Shown: positions 53,666 to 63,194, counted from the first letter of the stretch. The stretch is DNA of 64,000 nt from Deferribacter autotrophicus (GCF_008362905.1 NZ_VFJB01000003.1:131501-195500), one strand, 5' to 3'. Notes: generated by a model not told the origin, from the sequence alone. A program made the numbers and translations.

Positions 53666-54534
53666 AAAAAGTATATATAATTTGTTTTATATTATTTATT
53701 TTTTCAAGTAATTATGCTGCGAACATTTTAAATGTTCGCATTTTTTATTCAATTCAGTTTAAAGATAACGAATTTCCAGCAGATGTGATTTTTATTGATG
53801 GTAATCTGTATATATTGGAGTCCAAATCAGGAAAACTGATAAAAATTGATTTGAAAAAAAAGGAAATTGTAAAGAAATACCACTTAATAGATAGTGAGGG
53901 ATCAATAGGAGTTACTTTTTATAAGGAAAAACTTTTTGTTCCAATCCCTAATAAGAACAAAATTAATGTCTATTCTTTCAAGAATTTGAAAAAGCTAAAA
54001 GAAATTTATGTTACAGACCCAACAGATATTGAGTTTTATAGAGATAAAGGGTTTGTTGTGAGTAATGATAAACACAAATTGATAATTTTAGATGCAAAAA
54101 CATTAAAAAGAATAGGTGATTTTGGTAAAGTGGGGTATTATGAGAGGGAATTTAGATATCCTTTTGACTTGGAAATTGATAAAAATGGAGATTTATATAT
54201 TTCAGAAGTTATCAATACTAGAGTGCAAATATTGGATAACAAATTGAGATTTGTTAATTTTGTGGGTAAATGGGGGGTGAAGAGCGGTACTTTTTACAGA
54301 CCAAAAGGTATAGATATCTATAATAATTATCTAATAGTTGCTGATGGCTATATTGGGGTTATTCAATTTTTTAACAAAAATAATGGTGATATTGTTTATC
54401 TATTAGGAGTTGATGGGAAACTGTATAAGTTTTTGTCTCCTGTTAGGGTTAGAGTTTTTAATGGTTTTTTGGGCGTTGTTGATTATTACCAGAAAAAAGT
54501 TCTAATTTTTAAATTGGGAGATATCTCCAGATGA
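53662..54534 (+). CDS. Exported NHL-repeat beta-propeller protein
   Basis: It is 290 residues with a signal peptide (MKKVYIICFILFIFSSNYAA). The rest is a series of about 40-residue beta-propeller blades with NHL-like patterns, for example YPFDLEIDKNGDLYISEVINTRVQIL and PKGIDIYNNYLIVADGYIGVIQFF. It has no heme motif. NHL propellers are often encoded beside multiheme cytochromes and may act as scaffolds or docking partners; that role is inference. It overlaps both neighbours by 4 bases, so it is translated with them. Confidence 0.82.
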   Translation: MKKVYIICFILFIFSSNYAANILNVRIFYSIQFKDNEFPADVIFIDGNLYILESKSGKLIKIDLKKKEIVKKYHLIDSEGSIGVTFYKEKLFVPIPNKNKINVYSFKNLKKLKEIYVTDPTDIEFYRDKGFVVSNDKHKLIILDAKTLKRIGDFGKVGYYEREFRYPFDLEIDKNGDLYISEVINTRVQILDNKLRFVNFVGKWGVKSGTFYRPKGIDIYNNYLIVADGYIGVIQFFNKNNGDIVYLLGVDGKLYKFLSPVRVRVFNGFLGVVDYYQKKVLIFKLGDISR

Positions 54535-57494
54535 AAGGTTCTATAGCGTTTATTTTCGTATTCTTATTGTACTCTTATCTATTTGCCGCACCAACTGGCC
54601 AGGAACCTGCAAAAGAATGTGCACTTTGTCATTTTAGTTGGATGGAAGTGTTTATGTTTGAACATAAAGATACAGATATTGCTTCTTTTCCTAAAAAAAG
54701 AGTAGTAGCAACTGAAAGGATTTGTTTTTCTTGCCATGATGGTACTGTCGTGGATAGTAGATTAAGAGTGTGGACAGAAGATAAACATAAGGTTGGTATT
54801 ATTCCTTCAAAAGAGGTGTCTGTACCTAAAGAGTTCCCCCTTGAAGATGGAAAAATACAGTGTAAAACATGCCATACTGCACATGGAACAGGTGAGCCGG
54901 AAAAAGAAGGGTATGAGAGAAGCATTTTTCTTAGAATAGATAATAAAAATTCAGAGTTATGTAAAGCTTGTCATATCAATAAAGTTGGTAGAAACAATCA
55001 CCCATCATCTAAGATGAACATGTTGATAAATAATGATTTTTTTTCTGCAGGAGGAGTGCTTGGTGTAGACAATCAGGTTATATGTGAGAGTTGTCATACT
55101 CCACATGGACCAAAGGAAAAAAAACTTTTGCTTGGGAAATATGTTGATTCTGAATTGTGTTCTTATTGTCATACAGATAAGCTGACTCCTGGAAAATTCT
55201 ATAAAAAAGGCTTGTTGAATCATCCTGTAAATATTGAATTTACAGATGATAAAAAAATAGAAAAATTGAAGCTAAAAGGAGCCTACTTTTCAAATAATCG
55301 AGAAATTGTATGTCTTACATGTCATAATACTCATAAAGGTGTCAATAAAAACCTTTTGATAATGAATAATCGTAATGATGAATTGTGCTTAAATTGTCAT
55401 GAGGATAAAAGATATATTTATTATACAAAGCATAATCTAAAAAAAATGAAGAATTTTAAAAATAGATTTGGGAAATCGCCCTTTGAGCATGGAGTTTGTT
55501 CTGTATGTCATGATCCTCATGGTTGGGCCTTAAAATTGCCAGAAACAGATGACGATCTTTTATCAAAAGCTTGCTTTTCATGCCATTTGGATAAAAATAT
55601 TGTAAAAAACAAAGTTATTGATAAGCAAAAATATAATCATCCTGTTTATGTGAAAACTAAATTTGATACATCACTACCTGTTTTTGGAAAAACAGTTGCG
55701 TACTTTAGTGAGTTTTACTTCGATACAAAAAAGAGAGAATATATAACATGTGCTACTTGCCACAATTCACATATTAAAAGTAAAAACTTTTTAAGAGAAG
55801 ATGTGAAAAACAGCAGTTTGTGTCTTGATTGCCATAAGGATAAAAATTCTGTTGTAAACAGTAGTCATGGTAAAAATGATTTGAATTGTTTATCGTGCCA
55901 CAAAGTGCATAATTCGAAAAATAAAAATTTATTGATAGATAAAGTTGATAATATCTGTTTGGATTGTCATAAAAGCGGGGGGGTAGCAGAAAAAAAACTT
56001 GTAGGTAAAAATAGTCACCCTGTAGATATATTGCCAAAAATAAAAATTCCAAAAGATATGAAGTTAGTAAACGGTAAAATAGAGTGTATTACATGTCACG
56101 AACCCCATAAAGCAGGAACTAAAAATAAATTCTTGAGAACGGATCCTAAAAATCTTGATATTTTCTGTTATAAATGCCATGGGGATAAGCAAGAAATAAT
56201 TGATAGTGAGCATGATTTTAGAGACAGTAAACAGAGTGAGCTTTGTAGTAATTGTCATGTTCCTCACAATGCAAAAAACACAAAATTTTTATTCAGTAAG
56301 GAAATAGCTGAAAATAATGCAAATAGTTTTTGTATTATATGTCATGAAAAGAATGGAATAGCCAAAGAAAAAGTTGTTGTTATGATTCATCCTATAGGTG
56401 AGGTAAAAACTAAAAAAGATATTCTAAATGAATTAACATGTATCTCATGCCATGATCCCCATAAAAATGGCAATAGAAGGAAGTCTGAGTCTGTATTTAA
56501 TAACAGTTTCTTAAAGTTTAATGCGAAAAAGTTTTGTATAACTTGTCATAAAGATAAGAGTGGATTTGTGAACTCTCCTCATAATATAAAGAATTTTGAG
56601 AATATAAGAAGAGTAAAAAGTTTAATAAAAGAATCTGATTTTTGTGGATTTTGCCACGGTGTCCATTTTAATAAAAATAAAAACGTGACATCACAAAATG
56701 TCTTGGATATATGTATAGAATGTCATAAGAAAAAAAATGTAGTAGATGAAAAACTTATTACAACAAGCCATCCTTTTGTAAATTTACATAAAGAAAAATA
56801 TAAAGGTATGTTGCTTTTCAATGAAAAAATTCATTGTGCAACATGTCATAATCCGCATTCAGAATATAAAAATATGCTTGTGGAAGGTATTCAAAAATCT
56901 GATAAGTTATGTATTAGATGTCATGATGATAAAAAATATGTTTTCTATTCTGAGCATAATTTAAATAATATTTTTTCAAGAAAACTGAATTTTGTTTGTG
57001 GTGAGTGTCATAAAGCTCATAATTATCCAGAAGGTAACCGCTTATTGTGGCCAAAGGAAAAGAAAGATGATGAAATGATAAAAGAAATATGTTTAAGTTG
57101 TCATAGTGAATCAGGGGTGGCAAAAAAGAAAATTGTGAAATATTTTGGACATCCAAAAATACCTATGACTTTTAAATATAAAAGTAACGATGTTTTACCT
57201 ATTTATAATGAAGAGGGGGAAAAAGATATAAATGGAGCTATAACATGCGCTACATGTCATAATGCTCACAGTTGGAGTGAGAAAGAGGAATATAGATATT
57301 CTTCAAAAAATAGTGAAGGGAATGCACTGACGAGTTTTTTAAAATATCGTAATGTAATTAATCTATGTAATACCTGTCATGGTATTGAAGGCTTGTTGCG
57401 TTACAAATATTATCATACCAATAAGTATAGGAAGATAAAAGAAGAAAAAAAGTTGAGGAAGAGAGGTTTTTTAGATATACTTATAGGGAAGTAG
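54531..57494 (+). CDS. Giant 28-heme c-type cytochrome
   Basis: It is 987 residues with a signal peptide (MKGSIAFIFVFLLYSYLFAA) and 28 CXXCH motifs, about one per 34 residues from CALCH near residue 30 to CNTCH near 954. Many come in the doubled-CXXCH pattern: an ITCHxPH or ATCHNxH type heme followed 20-30 residues later by an LCxxCHxDK type heme. This indicates tandem duplication of a two-heme unit. No membrane helix or lipobox follows the signal. The C-terminus is basic. No domain other than heme repeats is seen. It is the last gene before the second sigma-54 promoter. Its size suits long-range electron transfer in the periplasm or outside the cell. Confidence 0.9.
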   Translation: MKGSIAFIFVFLLYSYLFAAPTGQEPAKECALCHFSWMEVFMFEHKDTDIASFPKKRVVATERICFSCHDGTVVDSRLRVWTEDKHKVGIIPSKEVSVPKEFPLEDGKIQCKTCHTAHGTGEPEKEGYERSIFLRIDNKNSELCKACHINKVGRNNHPSSKMNMLINNDFFSAGGVLGVDNQVICESCHTPHGPKEKKLLLGKYVDSELCSYCHTDKLTPGKFYKKGLLNHPVNIEFTDDKKIEKLKLKGAYFSNNREIVCLTCHNTHKGVNKNLLIMNNRNDELCLNCHEDKRYIYYTKHNLKKMKNFKNRFGKSPFEHGVCSVCHDPHGWALKLPETDDDLLSKACFSCHLDKNIVKNKVIDKQKYNHPVYVKTKFDTSLPVFGKTVAYFSEFYFDTKKREYITCATCHNSHIKSKNFLREDVKNSSLCLDCHKDKNSVVNSSHGKNDLNCLSCHKVHNSKNKNLLIDKVDNICLDCHKSGGVAEKKLVGKNSHPVDILPKIKIPKDMKLVNGKIECITCHEPHKAGTKNKFLRTDPKNLDIFCYKCHGDKQEIIDSEHDFRDSKQSELCSNCHVPHNAKNTKFLFSKEIAENNANSFCIICHEKNGIAKEKVVVMIHPIGEVKTKKDILNELTCISCHDPHKNGNRRKSESVFNNSFLKFNAKKFCITCHKDKSGFVNSPHNIKNFENIRRVKSLIKESDFCGFCHGVHFNKNKNVTSQNVLDICIECHKKKNVVDEKLITTSHPFVNLHKEKYKGMLLFNEKIHCATCHNPHSEYKNMLVEGIQKSDKLCIRCHDDKKYVFYSEHNLNNIFSRKLNFVCGECHKAHNYPEGNRLLWPKEKKDDEMIKEICLSCHSESGVAKKKIVKYFGHPKIPMTFKYKSNDVLPIYNEEGEKDINGAITCATCHNAHSWSEKEEYRYSSKNSEGNALTSFLKYRNVINLCNTCHGIEGLLRYKYYHTNKYRKIKEEKKLRKRGFLDILIGK

Positions 57495-57511
57495 ATAGAT
57501 AAAAGTTAGAT

Positions 57512-57527
57512 TGGCACATAATTTGCA
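57512..57527 (+). promoter_or_regulatory. Sigma-54 promoter of the 15-heme cytochrome operon
   Basis: TGGCACATAATTTGCA is an exact match to TGGCACRNNNNTTGCW. Expected start is about 57539, leaving a 22-base leader with AGGAGG before the ATG at 57561. It lies 17 bases after the preceding stop codon. Confidence 0.88.
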
Positions 57528-57560
57528 TGCTCTTGATTAAAAAAACAGGAGGTCTAGTTT

Positions 57561-58865
57561 ATGAAGAAGTTTTTTCTTATTATTTTTTTGCTATCAATAA
57601 GTTATAGTCTGTATGCTTTTAACTGTACTACTTCTAAGTGTCATAATGATATCAAAAATTATGAATTTGCTCATGGTCCTGTTGCTGCAGAGCAATGTTT
57701 AGTATGTCATAATGCTAGTGATGCAGATTTGAAAAAACATATTAACAGGCCTAAAAGTTTTATCGATTTTAAATCTCCAACAGGTGATGAGCCTGTTTGT
57801 ATAATGTGTCATGATAATAAGGTTGAAGGCAAGTTTGTTCATGAGCCTATAAATACAGGAGATTGTACAGCTTGTCATAATCCTCATGGAGGAAATAATA
57901 AGTTTTTTATAAAAGGTAAGAGTGAGTCTGAAACATGTTTTGAGTGTCATGAGAACAATAAAACAGTTAAAAAATTTTTACATGGTCCTGTGGCGGCAGG
58001 AGAATGTACATCATGTCACGATCCTCATTCTTCAAACTTTCAGTTCCAATTAAAGGCTAAGAAAGATGAACTATGTTTTATTTGTCATAATGATAAAAAA
58101 GATGGGTTTCATAAAGCAGTGGTGCATAAACCTGTGAAAGAAGGTTGTACTCAATGCCATGATCCTCATAATTCTGATACAAAATTTCACTTAAAGGCAA
58201 AATCAGAAAAAGATCTTTGTATGAAGTGTCATGGTAAAAATAAAAAGTTTGCTGACGTGTTAAATAATTCAAAGTATAAACATAAACCAGTGGATGAAGG
58301 TGCATGTGGAGATTGTCATAATCCTCATGCTTCAGATTTTGGTAAGCTGCTAGTTAGTGATGCTAAAAATGTATGTTTTGAATGTCATAATGATATAGGT
58401 GAAAGGGTTAAAAATTCAAAATTTGTCCATGGTCCTGTAGAAACTGATGGCTGTACTGCGTGCCATAGCGTACATGGCTCTAATAATGCATTTATTTTAA
58501 AAATGGCTTTTCCGAAAAAGTTTTATAATCAATATAGAAAAGGCTTATACGATTTATGTTTTAATTGCCATAATGAAGAAATTTTGCAGTATGCATCTAC
58601 AACTAAATATACAGGTTTTAGAAATGGAGATAGAAACTTACATTATTTACATGTTAGAATAAAGGGTAAAGGAAGAAGCTGTAAGGCATGTCACGAAGTT
58701 CATGCTTCCAATCAACCAAAACATGTTAGAAAGTCAGTTCCTTTTGGATCAGGCGGATGGGAATTGCCTATTACTTTTACTAAAACAAAAACAGGTGGGA
58801 AGTGTATAGTAGGTTGTCATAAACCGAAGACTTATGATAGAGTACGTCCCGTTAAATATAATTAA
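57561..58865 (+). CDS. 15-heme c-type cytochrome of repeated two-heme units
   Basis: It is 434 residues with a signal peptide (to about SLYA). It has 13 CXXCH motifs plus CTTSKCH (CX4CH) as the very first and CIVGCH (CX3CH) as the very last, making 15 likely hemes. The body is a clear tandem repeat of about 45 residues: F-x-HGPV-x4-CTxCHxPH, then F-x-LKAK-x4-LCFxCH. This matches the doubled CXXCH family. The first product from its own sigma-54 promoter, it is likely the most abundant one of the second operon. Confidence 0.9.
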   Translation: MKKFFLIIFLLSISYSLYAFNCTTSKCHNDIKNYEFAHGPVAAEQCLVCHNASDADLKKHINRPKSFIDFKSPTGDEPVCIMCHDNKVEGKFVHEPINTGDCTACHNPHGGNNKFFIKGKSESETCFECHENNKTVKKFLHGPVAAGECTSCHDPHSSNFQFQLKAKKDELCFICHNDKKDGFHKAVVHKPVKEGCTQCHDPHNSDTKFHLKAKSEKDLCMKCHGKNKKFADVLNNSKYKHKPVDEGACGDCHNPHASDFGKLLVSDAKNVCFECHNDIGERVKNSKFVHGPVETDGCTACHSVHGSNNAFILKMAFPKKFYNQYRKGLYDLCFNCHNEEILQYASTTKYTGFRNGDRNLHYLHVRIKGKGRSCKACHEVHASNQPKHVRKSVPFGSGGWELPITFTKTKTGGKCIVGCHKPKTYDRVRPVKYN

Positions 58866-58876
58866 AGGGGGATGTA

Positions 58877-59818
58877 ATGAAAATTATTAGGTTTTTATTT
58901 ATATTTTGTTTTGTTGCTAGCACGGTGTTATCTTTCCCTTTAAAAGGAGTAAAAAAAGGAGACGTAATTGATTTTAGCAAATTTGAGTCTTCTCATCCAA
59001 AATTTGAGCAGTCTGTAAAGGATAAAAAACTGAAGTTAATATTGTTTTGGAGAAGTGATAAAGGCTTAAGTGTAAAGGTAGCTAAGACTTTTGTAAGACT
59101 ATGTTCTAGAAAAGATTTAGATTGCTATTCTTTGGATTTAAAAGGGGCCCAAAAAGAGGAAATCTTAAAAATTTTAGGTAAAGTTAACAATAATTTTTTT
59201 ATTGTAAATTATAAGGGAGATGCTATTTTGGATTTTGGGATTTACACATTGCCAGTTACAGTTTTTTTGGATAAAAATGATAAGGTCTTAAATGCTATAG
59301 GGTATGAAGGACAATATTTTGTTAAAGTGGGAAGGTATATAAAGTATTTAACAGGAGAGATTAGTAAAGAAGAGTATGAAAAATTTCAAAATGTAACAAA
59401 AATAGTTAGAAAAAAGAGTATCTTGCCAGATATTAACTTTATTAAAAAGTTGATAAAAGATGGTCAAAAGGATGATGCCCTACAAAAGCTTGAATCTTTG
59501 AATAAAAAAGGGATAAATGACTTTGAAAAGGTAAAGTTAGCAGAGGTGTTGATTTTATTAGGAAAAAATCAGGAAGCTTTTGAACTTCTTAAACCTATTT
59601 CAAACAAATTTATTGATGCAAAATTTTATATTGGTTTAGCTTTATATAATTTAGACAACTTGGATAAAGCTCTTGACTACCTTGTGTCGATTGAGAAAAT
59701 TTATCCTAATAAAGGAAGATTGTATTACTTGTTGGGTAAAATATACAAGAAAAAAGGTGATTATGAGAAAGCATGTGGATATTTTGAAAAAGCTTGTGAT
59801 AAAGAGTTTATTAATTAG
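58877..59818 (+). CDS. Exported thioredoxin-fold protein with TPR tail, no CxxC
   Basis: It is 313 residues with a signal peptide (to about VLSF). Residues about 25-165 look like a TlpA-type thioredoxin fold: KLILFWRSDKGLSVKVAK where the redox CxxC would be, then YTLPVTVFLDKNDKVLNAIGY with the cis-Pro. The active-site Cys pair is absent. Residues about 190-310 form TPR helices (DDALQKLESLNKK, EAFELLKPISN, DKALDYLVSIEK, GDYEKACGYFEKAC). It may chaperone apocytochromes or organise their assembly; that is inference from context. It overlaps the next gene by 56 bases. Confidence 0.75.
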   Translation: MKIIRFLFIFCFVASTVLSFPLKGVKKGDVIDFSKFESSHPKFEQSVKDKKLKLILFWRSDKGLSVKVAKTFVRLCSRKDLDCYSLDLKGAQKEEILKILGKVNNNFFIVNYKGDAILDFGIYTLPVTVFLDKNDKVLNAIGYEGQYFVKVGRYIKYLTGEISKEEYEKFQNVTKIVRKKSILPDINFIKKLIKDGQKDDALQKLESLNKKGINDFEKVKLAEVLILLGKNQEAFELLKPISNKFIDAKFYIGLALYNLDNLDKALDYLVSIEKIYPNKGRLYYLLGKIYKKKGDYEKACGYFEKACDKEFIN

Positions 59819-60716
59819 TTTACTGCTGATTTTTACCTGTACTGTGTATGCTAAGGATATTGTAATCGTTTACCCCAATGATGGAACTATAGTTAATAGT
59901 GATAAAATTCATATAATTGGGTATGTTAATGTGGGCAAGAAATTGGATATTATAATTCAGGATAGAGTTTATAAAGTTAATAGTTTTCAGAAGTTAAAAA
60001 CTAAGGATGGTATGAAATATGTTTTTATGAAAAGGGTTTTGCTAAATAAAGGTGAAAATAATATAAGAATTGTTTTTAAAGATATTGAAAAAAAAGTAAA
60101 AGTTAAATATGTGACGACTACTATAGCCTATAGAGATAAAATAAAGAGAAAGACTTATTTTCATATGGATGATAATAAATCGTTGTGTACGAGTTGTCAT
60201 AGTTTTGTTGAGGTGAAAGATTGTCAGATATGTCATAGTAATAAAATGAACTATAAATATGTTCATGGGCCGGTGGCTGCTTGGCAGTGTTTTCAATGTC
60301 ACGATAAAAATAATTATTATTCATCTAAACAACCTATTTCTAGTAAATGCTTACAATGTCATGAAGAATTTCAAAATTCAATGTTTAATGCACCATATGC
60401 ACATGGACCTACAGTAGCAGGATATTGTAATATATGTCATGACCCACATGGTTCTAATAGAAAATATTTATTAATGGATGATGTGAATAATTTATGCTTA
60501 AATTGCCATACAGATAAAAAAAGTGGTACCCATGTACTTGCGAATTTTACTTCAGCTTCACATCCTACCAGTGGTAAATTAATTCCAGATACAAATGAAG
60601 AAATAAGTTGTATATCATGTCATAATCCACACTATGGACAAACTAGACAGCTTTTTCAGAATAACAGTAAAGATTTTATGTCTCTTTGTATTAGTTGTCA
60701 TAAAGATAAGGTTTAG
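59763..60716 (+). CDS. Octaheme c-type cytochrome with N-terminal Ig-like domain
   Basis: It is 317 residues from MRKHVDILKK. The start has AAGGTG just upstream and lies inside the end of the previous gene; the open frame extends 30 codons further but without export signal. A signal sequence or anchor (about 10-30, LLISLLLIFTCTVYA) is followed by about 90 residues of beta-strand-like sequence (IVYPNDGTIVNSDKIHIIGY ... NNIRIVFKDIEKKVKVKYV), resembling an Ig/FixG-type fold. Eight CXXCH motifs follow in doubled pattern (CTSCH to the final CISCH). HGPVAAWQC mirrors the 15-heme protein's repeat. Confidence 0.84.
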   Translation: MRKHVDILKKLVIKSLLISLLLIFTCTVYAKDIVIVYPNDGTIVNSDKIHIIGYVNVGKKLDIIIQDRVYKVNSFQKLKTKDGMKYVFMKRVLLNKGENNIRIVFKDIEKKVKVKYVTTTIAYRDKIKRKTYFHMDDNKSLCTSCHSFVEVKDCQICHSNKMNYKYVHGPVAAWQCFQCHDKNNYYSSKQPISSKCLQCHEEFQNSMFNAPYAHGPTVAGYCNICHDPHGSNRKYLLMDDVNNLCLNCHTDKKSGTHVLANFTSASHPTSGKLIPDTNEEISCISCHNPHYGQTRQLFQNNSKDFMSLCISCHKDKV

Positions 60717-60727
60717 GGGGGTGTTTT

Positions 60728-61828
60728 ATGCGAAGATTTCATATTTTATTGTTAATTGCTACGATATTTTTAACTATAAGCTGTGCAACAAAACAACCTG
60801 TGTTTAAAATAGATGAGTATGTATGGCCAAAAGAGTCGGCTAACCCAAAATTTAAGGCTGTACGTGTAATAGCTAATTCTGATGAGTTTCCAAACAAGGC
60901 ATCGAAAAAAAGCAAGCTTTTAAAAGAGCTTGTGGGTGATATCAATGTTAAATGGATTGATTATAGAGCAATAAGGCTAGCTACTGATGGTCGAGGGAGA
61001 GTATATATAGCAGTACCTATAGCGTTTAAAATACAGATAATTGATTTTATAAAACAAGAAATTAGAGAAATTAAGTTTGGCAGTATTATGCCATGTGCTA
61101 TTGATGTTACAAAAGATGGGAGAATTTTTATAGGAGATAGAGCTTCAGGTAGTGTAATGGAGATAACTGAGAATAAGAAGGTTTTGTGGGCCTATGGAAG
61201 AAAAGTCAATGATAAAGATTTTGATAGAATGAAGAAAAAAAAGAATTTTGATATGGAAGGAGTTTATAAGGATATCTCTGATGTCTTCGTTTATAAAAAT
61301 AAAATTTATGTTACTGATCAAATATTGGGAAGAATTGATGTCTTAACCCTTGATGGAAAGTTGATAAAAAGTATAAAGAATGCTCCTGCACCAACAGCTA
61401 TTACTGTTGATCCGCAATCAGAAGATATATATTTAGTTTCTAAATTTATAGGAAAAGTTTTTATCTTTGACAAAGAAGGTAACTATAAAGGTGAGTTGTT
61501 AGAACCAGGAGATAACATATGGGCATTAAATTTCCCCAATGGTATAGACTTTGATTCTGAAGGTCATATTTATATTGTGGATATTGCCTCTCATGGATTT
61601 AAAGTTTATGATAAAAAAGGTACTTTTTTATATTATATGGGTGATCAAAAGCCTTCAGTTTATTTGGGTGGCTTCAACAATCCTAAAGATTTAATAATTG
61701 ATGATAAAGATAGAATTTATATTCTTGATGCTCCAAATAAAAGACTTGTTGTTTTACAATATTTGGGAGAATTGTATAAAAAAGGCAGAAGAAATATGAG
61801 TGTTGATGAACCGATGTTGAGGTGGTGA
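60728..61828 (+). CDS. NHL-repeat beta-propeller lipoprotein
   Basis: It is 366 residues. The signal ends in a lipobox, LTISC (Cys near residue 19), so it should be lipid-anchored. Five or six propeller blades follow, with NHL-type segments such as AIRLATDGRGRVYIAV, AIDVTKDGRIFIGD, GIDFDSEGHIYIVDIASHGF and LIIDDKDRIYILDAPNKRL. There is no heme motif. A propeller gene accompanies each of the two cytochrome operons, so the pairing is probably meaningful. GGGGGG precedes the ATG. The kinase gene follows within 5 bases. Confidence 0.83.
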   Translation: MRRFHILLLIATIFLTISCATKQPVFKIDEYVWPKESANPKFKAVRVIANSDEFPNKASKKSKLLKELVGDINVKWIDYRAIRLATDGRGRVYIAVPIAFKIQIIDFIKQEIREIKFGSIMPCAIDVTKDGRIFIGDRASGSVMEITENKKVLWAYGRKVNDKDFDRMKKKKNFDMEGVYKDISDVFVYKNKIYVTDQILGRIDVLTLDGKLIKSIKNAPAPTAITVDPQSEDIYLVSKFIGKVFIFDKEGNYKGELLEPGDNIWALNFPNGIDFDSEGHIYIVDIASHGFKVYDKKGTFLYYMGDQKPSVYLGGFNNPKDLIIDDKDRIYILDAPNKRLVVLQYLGELYKKGRRNMSVDEPMLRW

Positions 61829-61832
61829 TGAG

Positions 61833-63194
61833 TTGAAAGACAGAATAGATAAGATAAGAAAAAAGTTTGGTGAGTTTCCTTTAACTGTTAAGTTTTTAAT
61901 TTCATCGGTTTTAGTAATATTTTTTGTATTGATAGTTTTAAATGTTTTGATTTATTTTGATTTTAAAAATTTTTTTATAGCAGTTGATAGAAAAGATTTT
62001 GAAAAGAGATTTAAAAAATCCTTATTTTCTGCTACTTCATATTATGTGTTTAGAAATAATTGGAATGAAAATATGGATTTTAGTCCGATACTTAACATTT
62101 TGAGTAATGAACCTAATTTAATTGAAGTTATTATTTTTTCCCCTGAAGGTAAAAGGCTGAGTGTTTTGTATAATAAAAATTTATTGAAAAATAAAGCGAA
62201 AAATGAAGGTTTGAGTAAAGCATTGTCTGGTGAAATAAGTTATTCTATCAAGAAAGTTTTTGATGTAGAAAGTTTTGGTGATATTAAAATACCTGAAGGC
62301 ACAGAATATGTTCAAGAAATATATTATCCAGTTGTGTTTGGTGGTGAAGTAAAGGGGGTTGTGGAGATATATAAAGATTTTTCTGAGATTATGAGTAATA
62401 TTGATAGTGTTCGTTATAGAGCAAGTGTTTTTTCGCTATTTGGTTTTATAATTTATGTGTTATTGTTGTATTATATAGTCAGAAAAATTGATGAAAAAGA
62501 AAAGGCTTTAAAAGAGAAAGTTGTGTATTATGAAAAGTTGTCAATATTGGGACAGTTTGCCTCAAAAATGGCACATGAAATTGGGACGCCAATGCATGTA
62601 ATAATGGGTAACATTGATTTGATTCAAGATGTGTACGATGATGATTTTATTAAAAAGCGCTGTGATAATATTGCTAGACAGATTAATAAAATCCAAAATA
62701 TTATTAGAAATTATCTTTATGTTTCAAAAAAGCCAGAGCCTTCTTATGAAAGTGTAAGATTAAAAGATTTGGTTTCTGATATTTTATCTGATATGAGTTT
62801 TATGGTGTCAGAAAATATTAGTCTTGAAGCTGATGTTGATGATATTGTTGTTTTTACAGATAAAGGTTTTGTAGAACAAATATTATACAATTTTATAAAA
62901 AATTCAGCTGATAGCATAGGTGAAAGTGATGGTAGAATTAAAGTGAAAAGTAAAGTTGATGGAGATTTTGTAATAATTTATGTGATTGATAATGGTAAGG
63001 GTGTTGATGGAAAATTAAAAGATAAAATTTTTGATCCTTTTTTTTCTACAAAAAAAACAGGAAAAGGGACAGGTTTGGGTCTTGCCGTATGTAAAGAGTT
63101 GGTTGAGGTTTTAGGAGGGACTATTTTTTGTGAAAGCAAGAATGGTGAAACAATTTTTGGTATAAAAATACCGTTGAAAGGTAAAGATGCTTAA
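61833..63194 (+). CDS. Membrane sensor histidine kinase paired with NtrC-type regulator
   Basis: It is 453 residues starting at TTG, with GAGGTGG upstream. Two helices (about 19-42 and 200-217) bracket an extracytoplasmic sensor domain of about 155 residues. A cytoplasmic HisKA has H248 in [10 protein letters not shown], and the ATPase domain shows [26 protein letters not shown] and [16 protein letters not shown]. The EIGTPM motif is typical of kinases working with NtrC-family regulators. It is in the same run as the cytochrome genes and overlaps the regulator by 8 bases. The signal is unknown; a periplasmic redox or acceptor cue is plausible. Confidence 0.9.
   Translation: MKDRIDKIRKKFGEFPLTVKFLISSVLVIFFVLIVLNVLIYFDFKNFFIAVDRKDFEKRFKKSLFSATSYYVFRNNWNENMDFSPILNILSNEPNLIEVIIFSPEGKRLSVLYNKNLLKNKAKNEGLSKALSGEISYSIKKVFDVESFGDIKIPEGTEYVQEIYYPVVFGGEVKGVVEIYKDFSEIMSNIDSVRYRASVFSLFGFIIYVLLLYYIVRKIDEKEKALKEKVVYYEKLSILGQFASKMAHEIGTPMHVIMGNIDLIQDVYDDDFIKKRCDNIARQINKIQNIIRNYLYVSKKPEPSYESVRLKDLVSDILSDMSFMVSENISLEADVDDIVVFTDKGFVEQILYNFIKNSADSIGESDGRIKVKSKVDGDFVIIYVIDNGKGVDGKLKDKIFDPFFSTKKTGKGTGLGLAVCKELVEVLGGTIFCESKNGETIFGIKIPLKGKDA

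Noticed and set aside
57699-57950. Antisense open frames within the multiheme genes (also 55774-56052, 60042-60302)
   Set aside because: They are mirror products of repeated CXXCH codons and lack export signals or ribosome sites.
59673-59762. 30-codon upstream extension of the Ig-octaheme cytochrome
   Set aside because: It is the TPR gene read in another frame; the signal sequence begins only at the ATG at 59763.
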